Position numbers and translations under genes: made by a program
Notes under the pieces: generated by a model
What the model saw: only the letters and a program-made list of their open reading frames with translations
Told to the model about the DNA's origin: nothing
Databases searched by the model: none
NCBI GenBank assembly: GCA_002726335.1
Contig: PBSR01000031.1
Location: forward strand, 1-43,517
Reading direction: 5' to 3'
Origin: Gemmatimonadaceae bacterium
GTDB taxonomy: Bacteria; Latescibacterota; UBA2968; UBA8231
Length of the DNA: 43,517 nucleotides
In this document: positions 34,493-43,462 of the stretch, piece after piece
How positions within the stretch are numbered: position 1 is the stretch's first letter
Layout: every line of letters starts with the position of its first letter

Positions 34493-35871
34493 GGTCCCGC
34501 CTTCCATTCGCCGAACAGGACATCCTCCCGTGCCCGGGTCACCCGCACGGTGTCATATCGGTTCGGCGCCGTGTCCGGTCCGGGTTCGTACCGCAGCCGC
34601 AGGTAGTTATCGGTCAACCCCGTGGCGAGGCCGTCGGCGATCTGTTCGGTGAGGACCTGTACTTCGCAACCCAGATGCGACCGATGGAAGGCGAGCCGCT
34701 TGGCCTGGCCGAGGCCGATCAGATCACGGCCCCGTGCCGTTTTCGTCTGACCCGTAACATGGTCCGGAAGCCTCTGCGCCGGTGTGCCCTCGCGCAGGGA
34801 GTAGGAGAACACATGCAGGTAGGTCAACGGCAGGGATTCGAGCAGGACACGGGTCGTTTCGTGGTGGCCGTCCGACTCTCCGGGAAAACCCACCATCACA
34901 TCGGCGCCCAGGGCGCATCCCGGAATGCGTTCGGCGATCTGCCGTACCCGGTCGCCATATTCAGCCCTGGTGTAGCGCCGTCCCATCCGCCGCAGGATGT
35001 CGTCATCACCGCTCTGCAGGGGGATGTGCAGATGGCGGCAGAGGTGCGTCGACCCGGCGGCGTAGTCGATGAGGTCGTCGGTGATGTACCCCGGCTCCAC
35101 GGAGTTGAGCCGGATGCGGTCGAGGCCGTCGATGGTCTCCAGGCGGCGCAACAGGTCGACGAGGGCGTCGCGGTCGCCGAGGTCGAAACCGTAGCTGCCG
35201 GAATGTACGCCGGTGAGGGCCAGTTCACGGTACCCGGCGTCGACCATGTGCTGCGCTTGCGTGAGGATCTGCTCCGCCGGCCGACTGACCCCGGCGCCCC
35301 GTACCGTGGGGATGATGCAGTACGTGCAGTGTTCGTCGCAGCCGTCCTGGATCTGCAGGGTGCCGCGCGTGCGGCCCCCATCGACGGCCCCGTCGATCTG
35401 CAGGAAGCTCTCGGTTCGAGGTCGATCGGTGCCCGGCGCCAGCCTGGCCGGATCGATGGCCCCGCCCTCGGCGAGCCCGTCAGCGACGGCGTCCACGAGA
35501 CCGGCCTTGGCGCTGTTGCCGACGATGAGACTGGCACCGGCATCCGTTAACTCCTCCGGCCGGCGCTGGGCGTAGCAGCCCGTGGCGACAACGATGGCGT
35601 CGGGTTGGCGCCGTCTGGCGCGACGTACCGCACGGCGGGAGTCGGCATCGCCGGAACCGGTGACGGTACAAGTGTTGACGACGTAGACATCGGCATCCTG
35701 ATCGAAGGGCACGACCTGGTAGCCGCGGCCCTGAAACCCGACGCACAGAGCCTCGGCTTCGTACTGGTTCAGCTTGCAGCCGAGATGCTGAACCGCAACG
35801 CGCAGCGGGGTGGCCGACTCACGCAGCGGGGCATCAGCCAACGCATCCAGAGAGTTGGTCGCAGTCGTCAA
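34489..35871 (-). CDS. mtaB: tRNA t6A37 methylthiotransferase MtaB
   Basis: 460 residues with the methylthiotransferase layout: C32 (LGCKLNQYEAE, the MtaB-type motif), C68, C99 (TGCYAQRRPEEL), and the radical SAM set C178, C182, C185 (GCDEHCTYCIIPTVRG). The LNQ(Y/A)E signature and the TCTVTGSGDADSRRAVRRARR stretch separate it from MiaB and RimO. It converts t6A37 to ms2t6A37 in tRNAs reading ANN codons. The start shown is TTG 35871; another TTG ten codons in is possible, and no clear Shine-Dalgarno marks either. It heads the mtaB-miaB unit with a promoter-like site 50-80 nt upstream. Confidence 0.93.
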   Translation of the reverse strand: MTTATNSLDALADAPLRESATPLRVAVQHLGCKLNQYEAEALCVGFQGRGYQVVPFDQDADVYVVNTCTVTGSGDADSRRAVRRARRRQPDAIVVATGCYAQRRPEELTDAGASLIVGNSAKAGLVDAVADGLAEGGAIDPARLAPGTDRPRTESFLQIDGAVDGGRTRGTLQIQDGCDEHCTYCIIPTVRGAGVSRPAEQILTQAQHMVDAGYRELALTGVHSGSYGFDLGDRDALVDLLRRLETIDGLDRIRLNSVEPGYITDDLIDYAAGSTHLCRHLHIPLQSGDDDILRRMGRRYTRAEYGDRVRQIAERIPGCALGADVMVGFPGESDGHHETTRVLLESLPLTYLHVFSYSLREGTPAQRLPDHVTGQTKTARGRDLIGLGQAKRLAFHRSHLGCEVQVLTEQIADGLATGLTDNYLRLRYEPGPDTAPNRYDTVRVTRAREDVLFGEWKAGP

Positions 35872-35917
35872 ACCTGGGGGAAAGTCCTGTGGCAGAAGGG
35901 GATGGACGGGAGACTGA

Positions 35918-35948
35918 AGAACCTATGGGCGGCTCCAACCAGGCGCAA
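35918..35948 (-). promoter_or_regulatory. putative mtaB-miaB promoter
   Basis: Minus strand TTGCGC (35948-35943), 17 nt, TAGGTTCT (35925-35918), six of eight positions of TAnnTTTG. Leader of about 40 nt to the start codon at 35871. Confidence 0.35.
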
Positions 35949-35962
35949 CACGACAGTCACCT

Positions 35963-35993
35963 TTGATGGAGCTGCCCATCTGCGGTTAGCTTG
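35963..35993 (+). promoter_or_regulatory. putative promoter of the DUF362 gene
   Basis: TTGATG (35963-35968), 17 nt, TTAGCTTG (35986-35993), about 50 nt before the ATG at 36044. It stands back to back with the mtaB site, which supports a divergent promoter region. Confidence 0.4.
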
Positions 35994-36043
35994 GACACGC
36001 ACCGGTTTCGTATTCCGCACGAAATGACGGAAAGGGCGCGCAG

Positions 36044-38221
36044 ATGCATCACAATCCTGAAAGAACGCGGAGGCGGCGTCGAGCCGGGGTCCTGCTGGTA
36101 CTGTTGGCCGGCCTCATCGCGTGGGACCTGCACACGAATCTCGCGCGTACCCTGTTCATCGGCCCGGCCGATTCGCAGGATGGTTCACAGCAGCCGCTCC
36201 AGGTGGAGGGACTGCCTCTGTTGCGTCCAGGAACTCTGACCCTGGGACATGGCGCAACCACCGTGGCGGTGGCGGCCTCGATCGACCCGTCGTTACCAGC
36301 GCCGTCGCCGACGGATGCCAGCCTGACCTACGATCAGGTGGATGACATCGTGCGCCGCGCTCTGGATCTCGACCAGTCCGGGCACTCGATCCGTGATGTC
36401 ATCAACAGCGACGACTGGGTTCTCATCAAGGTGAACTCGGTGACGAATCGTGGTCGCCTGGACCAGAGAGACAGCGAGTCCGGTTTCTACTACGGCGGCT
36501 TCGAGCACCCCGGGCAGATCACCGATCTGCGCGTGGTCAAGAGTGTCATCACCTATCTCATCGATCACGTGGGTCCTCGTCGTATCACCATCGCCGAGGG
36601 CGGCGCCGAATCACCCCGACGCGGTGAGCCCGGTTTCCCCACGGGTGTTGAGCAGGACGCCTGGTCAGCCGTCTACCCGCAGTTCGACAACCTGTCCTAC
36701 ATCGGACTGCTGGATGAGTTCGTCGCCATGGGCACGGCCACCGTGGTCGACACGTCCGATCTCAACTACGCCCCATGGCGCCAGGAGCCTATCCCGGGAG
36801 GCGCCATTCAGCGACTTGGCGTGACGCGTCTCTCCTATGATGGCGCCCAGTTCGGCTTCCACGTGGATGGCACCGGCTCCTTCCGGTCGGCGGGTTTCTT
36901 CATGCCCGCACCGATTCTCGACGCCGACAAGGTGATCTCCATTCCGGCCATGAAGACGACGATCTACGGCACGACGCTGGCGATCAAGAACTACGTGGGC
37001 ACGCTGGCCTCAGGTGCGTACGGAGACGGCACTTCGAAGGCGCAACACTACCAGAACAACCCGGAGCACGGGTATGTGGATCTCATGTCGTACAACCCGC
37101 CCGCCTATTCGGTCATCGAAGGCTTCTGGGGAACCGAGGGGGACGGCCCGCAATGGGGGCTGAACGTGCAGCACAATGTGGTCGTGGCCGGCGCCGACCC
37201 GGTGGCGACGGAGGCGATTGCCAATCTCACCATGGGATTTCAGCCCATGGATCTGGAAGCCCTCATGCTGGCGGCGGCAAAGGGTTTCGGCACCCTCGAT
37301 CGGGACAACATCCGCGTTGTCGGTCGTCAGCCGGAGACGGTGCAGCGCAACTTCATCAAGTCACGGGGCGGCAACAAGAGGGGATTCTTCTACGGCCGTG
37401 GGATCCGCCGCTGGCTCGTGGCCGGACCCTTCGATGGCAACGACATCAACATCGAGCATGTGCCAGCAGAGGACCGGTTGCAGCCCATGGAAGGCATGCC
37501 CGTGGGCGAGGCGCAATGGGTGCGGGCCGAACATCTCGGGTATTCGGCCGAACGTCTCGACCTGGGCGCCATCTTCGGCACCGCACAACGCCAGTCATCC
37601 TACGCCTACACCGAGGTCCATTCCGATCACGACCAGGACGGTATGCTCTGGCTCGGGTACGACGAACACCTGAAGGTCTGGCTCAACGGCGAGGTGGTGT
37701 TCGAAAAACCGTCACGTACGGTGTTCCATCTGGCCGGTGACCGTGTTCCCGTACAGCTGCAGCGGGGGGAGAACCGGCTGTTGCTCAAGGTGGGCAACTT
37801 TGCCGGTGACACCTTCCTTGCCGCTCATGTTGTCGACGAGGATGGGGATCGTCTTCCGGGGATCCGCTTCGCCCTTCCGGGGGAGGTCATCACCGCCGTC
37901 ACCGATCTGACGGAGGGGGCAACGCCCGACGGTCCTTCTCTGCTGGGCAACTATCCCAACCCCTTCAACCCGGTGACACACGTGCGCTTCGCACTCGATG
38001 AGCCGGCGACGACACGTATCGTCATCTATGCCCTGAGCGGGCAGCGCATCCGTACACTGGCAGCCGGAAGAGCCACGGCCGGTGTACACGAGGCCATATG
38101 GGATGGACGGGACGACGCGGGGCACAACGTGGCCAGCGGCGTGTATCTGGCCTCGATGGAATTGGTGTCGGACGGCGGCCGTCGCTTCCGTCAGTCACGG
38201 CCCATGACACTGCTCCGGTAG
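36044..38221 (+). CDS. secreted DUF362 protein with beta-sandwich and C-terminal sorting domain
   Basis: 725 residues. Residues 13-29 (RAGVLLVLLAGLIAWDL) are a signal or membrane helix after a basic N-terminus. The DUF362 region runs from about 95 to 430 (WVLIKVNSV, HPGQITDLRVVKSVITYL, DADKVISIPAMKTTIYG, TLAIKNYVGTLA, ADPVATEAI). Residues about 455-610 form a beta-sandwich module (RWLVAGPFDGNDIN ... LKVWLNGEVVFEK) like those at the ends of secreted glycan-active proteins. The last 94 residues (632-725) are a FlgD-Ig/type-IX-like sorting domain with NYPNPFNP at 636-643. DUF362 proteins elsewhere often carry Fe-S domains; none is seen here. It should be exported to the surface; the enzymatic role is unknown. 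It ends 9 nt from the convergent pcrA stop. Confidence 0.9.
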   Translation: MHHNPERTRRRRRAGVLLVLLAGLIAWDLHTNLARTLFIGPADSQDGSQQPLQVEGLPLLRPGTLTLGHGATTVAVAASIDPSLPAPSPTDASLTYDQVDDIVRRALDLDQSGHSIRDVINSDDWVLIKVNSVTNRGRLDQRDSESGFYYGGFEHPGQITDLRVVKSVITYLIDHVGPRRITIAEGGAESPRRGEPGFPTGVEQDAWSAVYPQFDNLSYIGLLDEFVAMGTATVVDTSDLNYAPWRQEPIPGGAIQRLGVTRLSYDGAQFGFHVDGTGSFRSAGFFMPAPILDADKVISIPAMKTTIYGTTLAIKNYVGTLASGAYGDGTSKAQHYQNNPEHGYVDLMSYNPPAYSVIEGFWGTEGDGPQWGLNVQHNVVVAGADPVATEAIANLTMGFQPMDLEALMLAAAKGFGTLDRDNIRVVGRQPETVQRNFIKSRGGNKRGFFYGRGIRRWLVAGPFDGNDINIEHVPAEDRLQPMEGMPVGEAQWVRAEHLGYSAERLDLGAIFGTAQRQSSYAYTEVHSDHDQDGMLWLGYDEHLKVWLNGEVVFEKPSRTVFHLAGDRVPVQLQRGENRLLLKVGNFAGDTFLAAHVVDEDGDRLPGIRFALPGEVITAVTDLTEGATPDGPSLLGNYPNPFNPVTHVRFALDEPATTRIVIYALSGQRIRTLAAGRATAGVHEAIWDGRDDAGHNVASGVYLASMELVSDGGRRFRQSRPMTLLR

Positions 38222-38230
38222 GCTAAAGCC

Positions 38231-40564
38231 TCATGCCGGCTGCAGCTGGGCGTAGGCGGCGACCACGCGCTTGGTTGTGCCGCCAAAACGGATCGACAGT
38301 TTCGTGTCGCTGCCGGTGCCCTCCCGGCCGACGATCTGGCCGCGGCCCCAGGCCGGATGGGCCACCCAACGGCCGACGGCGAGAGGATCGTCCCCTCCGG
38401 AGGCGTCGCTGAAGTCTTCGTCGGGAACGTAGTGGACCCCCGTAGGCGTTTCGGCTCTGGGCGCAGGAGACTTCGCCGCTGGCTGTGCGTACGCTGAGGG
38501 GGAGATCCGCCTCGGCGCAGAAGACTGGGACCCACGGCCCTGACGCCGGCCACGTCCTGGGCCACCGGCGGGTGCGCCCCAGTTCAGCTGTGCCTGCACT
38601 TCCACGGTCTCCACCAGTTCCTGCGGGACCTCCTCGAGGAATCGTGACGGCAGCATCTCACGGCCCTGGCCGAAGAGATAGCGCCAGCGGGCGTAGCTCA
38701 GCAGCAGGTGTCGACGGGCACGGGTGATGCCGACGTAGCAGAGGCGACGCTCCTCCTCGATGGCACGGGGCTGCGTGCGGCTCTCCTCGATCGCTCTCTG
38801 TGTGGGGAAGATCTCCTCTTCCATGCCACAGATGGCGACGACGGGGAACTCGAGTCCCTTGGCTGCGTGCAGTGTCATCAGGGTCAGCGTGCCGCCAGAA
38901 GCCCCGGCCAGCGCCTCATCCTCAGACGTCATCAGGGCCACGTCTTCGAGGAACTGGCTCAGGCCGATGTCCTGCCCATCGTGCCGGGCGGAGAACTCCG
39001 ACATGCTGTTGACCAGTTCGCCAAGGTTGTCGATGCGACCGTCGGCCTCGGGGGTGTCGAGTTCGCGCAGGGCCTCCAGGTAGCCGCTGCGTTCGAGCAC
39101 TTCCTGCGCCAGTTCGGGCAGACTCAGACGATTCTCGCCGATCTCCTGCGCCAGGCCCGACATGAGCTCACCGAAGCCGGCCACCGCCTTCACCGCACGT
39201 CCGCCGAGGCCGGGAACGTCGGCCGCGTGCAAGGCCGCCTGCAACAGGTCGGTGTGGGTCTGCCGCGCGAAGAGGGCGATCTTCTCCACCGTCGTGTCGC
39301 CGATGCCGCGCTTGGGCGCATTGATGACGCGCAACAGGCTGATATCATCGGCGGGATTCACCAGCAGCCGCAGGTAGGCGAGGACGTCCTTGATCTCCTT
39401 GCGTTCATAGAACCGAATTCCGCCGACGATGACGTAAGGCATCTTGTGCCGGCGCAGCTCCTCTTCCAGCACGCGGGACTGGGCATTGGTTCGGTACAGG
39501 ACGGCCGCCTCGGACAGGGTGTAGTCGTGCTGGCGGCACTGTTGCCGGATCTGATCGACCACGTGACGGGCTTCGCCTCTGTCGTCGCCGCATTCGGCCA
39601 CCTGGATTGGGTCACCCTCACCGATGGCCGTCCACAGGTTCTTGCCCTTGCGGTCGACGTTGTTGTCGATGACGGCATTGGCCGCGGCCAGGATACGTCC
39701 GGTGGAACGGTAGTTCTGCTCGAGCCGGACGACGACGGCTTCGGGGTAGTCCTTCTCGAAGTCGAGGATGTTGCGGATGTCGGCGCCTCGAAACTGATAG
39801 ATGGACTGATCGTCATCGCCGACGACACACAGATTGCGGTGCTCGGCGGCCAGCAGTTTGGTCAGCAGGTACTGAGGGCGGTTGGTGTCCTGATACTCGT
39901 CGACGAGGATGTGCTTGAAGCGGTTGCGCCACTTGTCCAGCACCTCTGGGTGTCGTTGCAGCAAGTGTACCGGCTCGACGATGAGATCATCGAAGTCAAA
40001 GGCGTTGTTGGCGCGCAGGCCTTGCTCATAGGCCTGGTAGATGTCGGCCACACGGCGCTTGTGGGGGTTGTGGGCGACGCTGCCGGCGAAGGTGGCCACG
40101 TCCGTCATGGCGTTCTTGGCGCGGCTGATCTCGCCATGCACCTGGCGGATGGGGAAGTCCTGTTCCGACAGGTCCAGTGCCACCAGGATCCGGCGCACCA
40201 GCGCCCGGCAGTCGTCGGTATCGTAGATGGTGAAGTCGGAGTGCAGGCCGAAGGCCTGGGACTCATAGCGCAGCAGGCGGGCGCAGACGGAGTGGAATGT
40301 GCCGATCCACAGTCGCCCGGCGGCTTCGTCGCCGACGAGGTGTTCGATGCGCTCGCGCATCTCGCCGGCGGCCTTGTTGGTGAAGGTCACGGCCAGGATG
40401 TTCCACGGCGCCACACCGGCATGGTCGATGAGATGGGCGATGCGCTGGGTGAGGACGCGAGTCTTGCCCGAGCCGGCACCGGCCAGCACCAGCAGCGGCC
40501 CCGACGTCTGCTGCACAGCGGCGCCCTGTTCGGGATTCAACTCCTGGTTGGCGGTGTCGGCCAT
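38231..40564 (-). CDS. pcrA: ATP-dependent DNA helicase PcrA/UvrD
   Basis: 777 residues. SF1A motifs are complete: Walker A AGAGSGKT (28-35), the Ia stretch AVTFTNKAAGEM, motif II DEYQDTN, III GDDDQSIYQFRGAD, IV QNYRST, V TLMTLHAAKGLEFPVV and VI RRLCYVGITRAR. After a variable linker rich in Pro, Ala and Arg (660-720), the C-terminus (VGRWVAHPAWGRGQIVGREG) is the Tudor-like RNA-polymerase-binding module known from PcrA. It unwinds DNA 3'-5' in repair, plasmid replication and transcription-coupled repair. The start ATG shares its A with the mltG stop (TGATG), so it is coupled to mltG. It is distinct from the helicase at 28311. Confidence 0.96.
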   Translation of the reverse strand: MADTANQELNPEQGAAVQQTSGPLLVLAGAGSGKTRVLTQRIAHLIDHAGVAPWNILAVTFTNKAAGEMRERIEHLVGDEAAGRLWIGTFHSVCARLLRYESQAFGLHSDFTIYDTDDCRALVRRILVALDLSEQDFPIRQVHGEISRAKNAMTDVATFAGSVAHNPHKRRVADIYQAYEQGLRANNAFDFDDLIVEPVHLLQRHPEVLDKWRNRFKHILVDEYQDTNRPQYLLTKLLAAEHRNLCVVGDDDQSIYQFRGADIRNILDFEKDYPEAVVVRLEQNYRSTGRILAAANAVIDNNVDRKGKNLWTAIGEGDPIQVAECGDDRGEARHVVDQIRQQCRQHDYTLSEAAVLYRTNAQSRVLEEELRRHKMPYVIVGGIRFYERKEIKDVLAYLRLLVNPADDISLLRVINAPKRGIGDTTVEKIALFARQTHTDLLQAALHAADVPGLGGRAVKAVAGFGELMSGLAQEIGENRLSLPELAQEVLERSGYLEALRELDTPEADGRIDNLGELVNSMSEFSARHDGQDIGLSQFLEDVALMTSEDEALAGASGGTLTLMTLHAAKGLEFPVVAICGMEEEIFPTQRAIEESRTQPRAIEEERRLCYVGITRARRHLLLSYARWRYLFGQGREMLPSRFLEEVPQELVETVEVQAQLNWGAPAGGPGRGRRQGRGSQSSAPRRISPSAYAQPAAKSPAPRAETPTGVHYVPDEDFSDASGGDDPLAVGRWVAHPAWGRGQIVGREGTGSDTKLSIRFGGTTKRVVAAYAQLQPA

Positions 40565-41601
40565 CAGTTGACGCCGCGGGCGGCAGCCCGAGCCTGACGC
40601 CGGATGGTCCTCTTGGCCACCACGTGTTCGGCGTTGGTACGGCTGAACACATGGGTACCGTCGCCGCGGGCGACAAAATAGAGATACTCGGTGTCGGCCA
40701 CCGGATGCAGTGTGGCGTGCAGAGAGGCGGCGCCGGGGTTGCCGATGGGACCGGGGGGCAGACCGCGGTGCATGTAGGTGTTGTACGGAGACTTCACTTT
40801 CAGATCCTGGTTGGTCAGGTGCGTTCTGTGTTCGCCCAGGGCAAACTCGACGGTGGCGCAGGACTCGAGTCGACGGTTGAAGCCCAACCGGCGCAGGAAG
40901 ATGGCGGCGATGAGGGGCCGCTCCTGGGCGGCCACGGCTTCCAGTTCAACGATGGACCCCAGGGTTACCGCCTGGTGCAGGGACAGACCCACCTGGCTCA
41001 GGCGATCGAAATCGGCGTCGGTGAAGACCTCGAAGAACTGCGCCACCATGAGACGGGCGATGCGTTCTTCGGTGATGTCCTGTGGCAGCAGATAGGTCTC
41101 GGGGAAGAGATAGCCCTCCAGTGTCGGGGCGGCGACGCCGAGGTCGCGGATGAGCTCTTCGGTTTCGGTGACAGCGACGAACCGTGCTGAATCTGCGAGT
41201 CCGGCCTGCGCCAGCAGCGCCGCCGTCTGTGTACGGGTCCGGCCTTCGGGGATGGTGACCCGGACCAGTTCGAGGGGTGCTTCGAGAAGGTCATTGAGGA
41301 TCCTCCCCGTCGGGTGTCGACCGTCGAGGGCGTAGTTGCCGGCCTCCAGTCTCCCGGCCACACCGCGCCATCTGGCAATCGCCTCGAACCATCTCGCACT
41401 GCGGATGACACCCATGGCCTGCAGGCGTGTGCCGATGGCGCGGGCCGTCATGCCGTCCTCGATGCGGACCTGTTGCTGCGCGGAGTTCGTGGGGCCGTCG
41501 AGGTGCCGTATCGTCAGGCCCAAACCGAGGGCGAAAACGGCGAGGATCAACCCGACAAAGGCAGGGACTTTGAGCCTTGAACGAGTCACGGGCGGATTCA
41601 C
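40564..41601 (-). CDS. mltG: endolytic murein transglycosylase MltG
   Basis: 345 residues. One N-terminal membrane helix (about 12-32, VPAFVGLILAVFALGLGLTI) and a periplasmic YceG-like domain with a LysM-like part (IEDGMTARAIGTRLQAMGVI). The catalytic glutamate is E219 in TLGSIVELEA, aligning with E218 of E. coli MltG; PETYLLP and YNTYMHRGLPPGPIGNPG are further signatures. It cleaves nascent glycan strands within the chain near the inner membrane, setting peptidoglycan strand length. The GTG start at 41601 has a weak ribosome-binding site. A sigma70-like promoter stands at 41686-41714, and the gene is coupled to pcrA downstream. Confidence 0.95.
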   Translation of the reverse strand: MNPPVTRSRLKVPAFVGLILAVFALGLGLTIRHLDGPTNSAQQQVRIEDGMTARAIGTRLQAMGVIRSARWFEAIARWRGVAGRLEAGNYALDGRHPTGRILNDLLEAPLELVRVTIPEGRTRTQTAALLAQAGLADSARFVAVTETEELIRDLGVAAPTLEGYLFPETYLLPQDITEERIARLMVAQFFEVFTDADFDRLSQVGLSLHQAVTLGSIVELEAVAAQERPLIAAIFLRRLGFNRRLESCATVEFALGEHRTHLTNQDLKVKSPYNTYMHRGLPPGPIGNPGAASLHATLHPVADTEYLYFVARGDGTHVFSRTNAEHVVAKRTIRRQARAAARGVN

Positions 41602-41685
41602 CAGCGGTTGTCGAGGGCGATCATCCGGTGGACGGGCGATCGACAGACGGGGAGAAAGCTGTGCGTCTTCGGAGGGAGGTAGCTC

Positions 41686-41714
41686 AGTTTACCGGGGGGG
41701 TTGGCCCCTGTCAA
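41686..41714 (-). promoter_or_regulatory. putative mltG-pcrA promoter
   Basis: Minus strand TTGACA (41714-41709, perfect), 17 nt, TAAACT (41691-41686). It lies between the ARPP-1 gene stop and the mltG start, with a leader of about 78 nt. Confidence 0.5.
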
Positions 41715-41734
41715 CCCGGCCGTCGAGCCGCCGA

Positions 41735-42952
41735 TCAGCGACGGAACAGTTCGAGAAAGAAGCGGTGCAGTGTGGGATTGAGAGGCAACGGACGAGGAGC
41801 TGAATCGGCGACATCCTCATCATTCTCGTCATAGACGGTATGGCTCACCGGGTCGCGCGATGTGGCCGGTCGCAGACCCTTCAGATACGACCGGTAGCGC
41901 TTCCGACGCGGGGCGTATTCCTCTTCCAGTTGCCTGAACAGGTCTCCCAACTCCTCCTCGCGCAACCTGCGATCCGTCTCCAGGGCGCCAAGCTGCTCGG
42001 AGAAGGGGCGGCCGAAGCCCCAGCAGCGCTTGTGCGCACTCAGATGGACGAGGTCACCGCCGGTGACCAGGCCGGATCCGGTGATGCCGCCGGCAGCAAA
42101 CACCTGGGTCCGCCCGGCGTCCCGCAGACTACGATTCTGCACGACCTTGCCGCTGTGGCTGGCCTGGACGAGCTCCGACAGCAGATTGCGTATCGAGTCT
42201 TTTGGCGTGACCTCGCGCGTTGGGTGGGCGACCGCCTCCACCAGGGCGCTGCGCAGAACGCCTTCATAGCGGTCCTCCAACACCTCCGGCTCACCGTAGA
42301 TCTCGACAAACAGATCCTGGCCGACAGCACAGATGCAGCCAACCTGCCCCGGGCGCAGAGGGAAGATCTGGCTGAGACTGTCAACATCGTCCCCGAACTG
42401 GTCGTAGATGGCGCACACGTCCTGGGTGGAGCTGACCGTGCCGGTATGCTGCAGGTATTCCTTGATCCGGTCCCAGATCCGGTGCTGATGGTTCTCTCCG
42501 TGACGGGCCAGCTGTTCCAGCTTGAAGGCGCGCAGGTACCAGGGACAGGCCTCGGCCTCGGTGAACTCGGCCTGGAACACGGTGGGCTGACCGGCCTCGA
42601 CACAGTTGACCGGCAGGGAGGCGCGGCGGCCGGGTGGGACCAGACAGCTGAACTGAACGGAGCGCAATTGCGTCGGCCCCACGAGGATATCGGATTCACC
42701 TACCAGGATCGTCGTCGACAACGGGTTGTCCACGTGGACCTGACTGACGACACCCGTGTCCGACAGGCGGACCCCCCGACGCAGGCCCTGGGACAGGGTG
42801 ATCACGTGTGGCGGCTCCGCGGGCAACGGTCGTGTGGGAAACAGAGGGTAGACGACCATGTTCGGCAGGTTTGCCGTCGGATCGTAGAGCGGGGGACCGA
42901 TGGTGAGGGCGTCGACAGTGCGTTGCAGCGTGTCGGCCAGGGAAGAGGCCAT
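41735..42952 (-). CDS. ARPP-1 domain protein (DUF6569)
   Basis: 405 residues from ATG 42952, which shares its A with the preceding stop (TGATG); a frame open further upstream is not supported. The ARPP-1-type core spans about 15-285: LTIGPPLYDPTANLPNMVVYPLF, GRGVRLSDT-like SQVHVDNPLSTTILVGESDILVG, the hallmark PVNCVEAGQP and a helical C-terminal part. This family is associated with ADP-ribosylglycohydrolase and phosphatase genes in other genomes; its biochemical role is unknown to me. No signal peptide. The last 120 residues (RRLREEELGDLFRQLEEEYAPRRKRYRSYL) are basic, helical and unlike the usual family end. It is probably cotranslated with the membrane protein upstream. Confidence 0.72.
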   Translation of the reverse strand: MASSLADTLQRTVDALTIGPPLYDPTANLPNMVVYPLFPTRPLPAEPPHVITLSQGLRRGVRLSDTGVVSQVHVDNPLSTTILVGESDILVGPTQLRSVQFSCLVPPGRRASLPVNCVEAGQPTVFQAEFTEAEACPWYLRAFKLEQLARHGENHQHRIWDRIKEYLQHTGTVSSTQDVCAIYDQFGDDVDSLSQIFPLRPGQVGCICAVGQDLFVEIYGEPEVLEDRYEGVLRSALVEAVAHPTREVTPKDSIRNLLSELVQASHSGKVVQNRSLRDAGRTQVFAAGGITGSGLVTGGDLVHLSAHKRCWGFGRPFSEQLGALETDRRLREEELGDLFRQLEEEYAPRRKRYRSYLKGLRPATSRDPVSHTVYDENDEDVADSAPRPLPLNPTLHRFFLELFRR

Positions 42953-43462
42953 CAGAGGAGCCCGGCGATGAGATGGTAGAGCCCGACACCAAAACCGAGG
43001 CTGCAATACCCGGCGAGTACGGCAAGCCCGACGATGAGGGGAAACAGCAGAACCATCCACGGATCAACGCGGCCACCGGGGAGGCTCTTGAGTTCGAGGA
43101 CGGCGATGGTCGCATCGTGGCCGAAGACGGTCCCCAGCGACGCCGTCAGGCCGGCGAGGATCAGTTGCAGGCGGTTCCACTGAAGCAGGGCATCCAGCAG
43201 GAGAACGGCGGAGATCGACAACAGGAGGCAGACCGGCCAGCGCAGGTGGCCGCCGAAGCGGGACTGGAGGCAGGTGGCGTAGAGAGCGGCCGCCGAGTAG
43301 GGGCCGAGGACGAGCATGCCGCAGCTGATCCCCAGGGCCAGGGTCAGCCACGACAATGGCTTTGGGGTCCCAGAGGGCGACGACGAAGCCGGCGCCGAAC
43401 AGCACGACCAGAGGGGTGCGTGCCGCCTCGAGGCGATCGGAGAAATTGGTGAAGGGATCCAT
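42952..43462 (-). CDS. small four- to five-helix membrane protein, apparently frameshifted
   Basis: Two frames together make one plausible protein. The first, ATG 43462, gives MDPFTNFSDRLEAARTPLVV and a hydrophobic helix ending ALWDPK, then turns into a low-complexity, non-membrane sequence. The second, open at 43356 (TTG) and ending at 42952, continues with a run of membrane helices (SWLTLALGISCGMLVLGPYS, LLLSISAVLLLDALLQ, MVLLFPLIVGLAVLAGYCSL, VGLYHLIAGLL). The break is near the GACCCCAAAG stretch (about 43360-43375); dropping one base there joins them into about 170 residues with helix spacing typical of one protein. It may be a sequencing error, a real frameshift mutation, or programmed shifting. 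Family not recognised; the TGATG overlap couples it to the ARPP-1 gene. Confidence 0.6.

Noticed and set aside
38708..40597. 629-codon plus-strand open frame opposite pcrA
   Set aside because: It mirrors the pcrA codons; the Val/Leu/Asp-rich translation is the usual antisense artefact of GC-rich genes.
41671..41700. GGAGGTAGCTCAG-like sequence resembling a tRNA 5' end and D-arm
   Set aside because: No matching D-stem, anticodon stem, TPsiC arm or acceptor partner follows; the span instead contains the -10 of the minus-strand mltG promoter.
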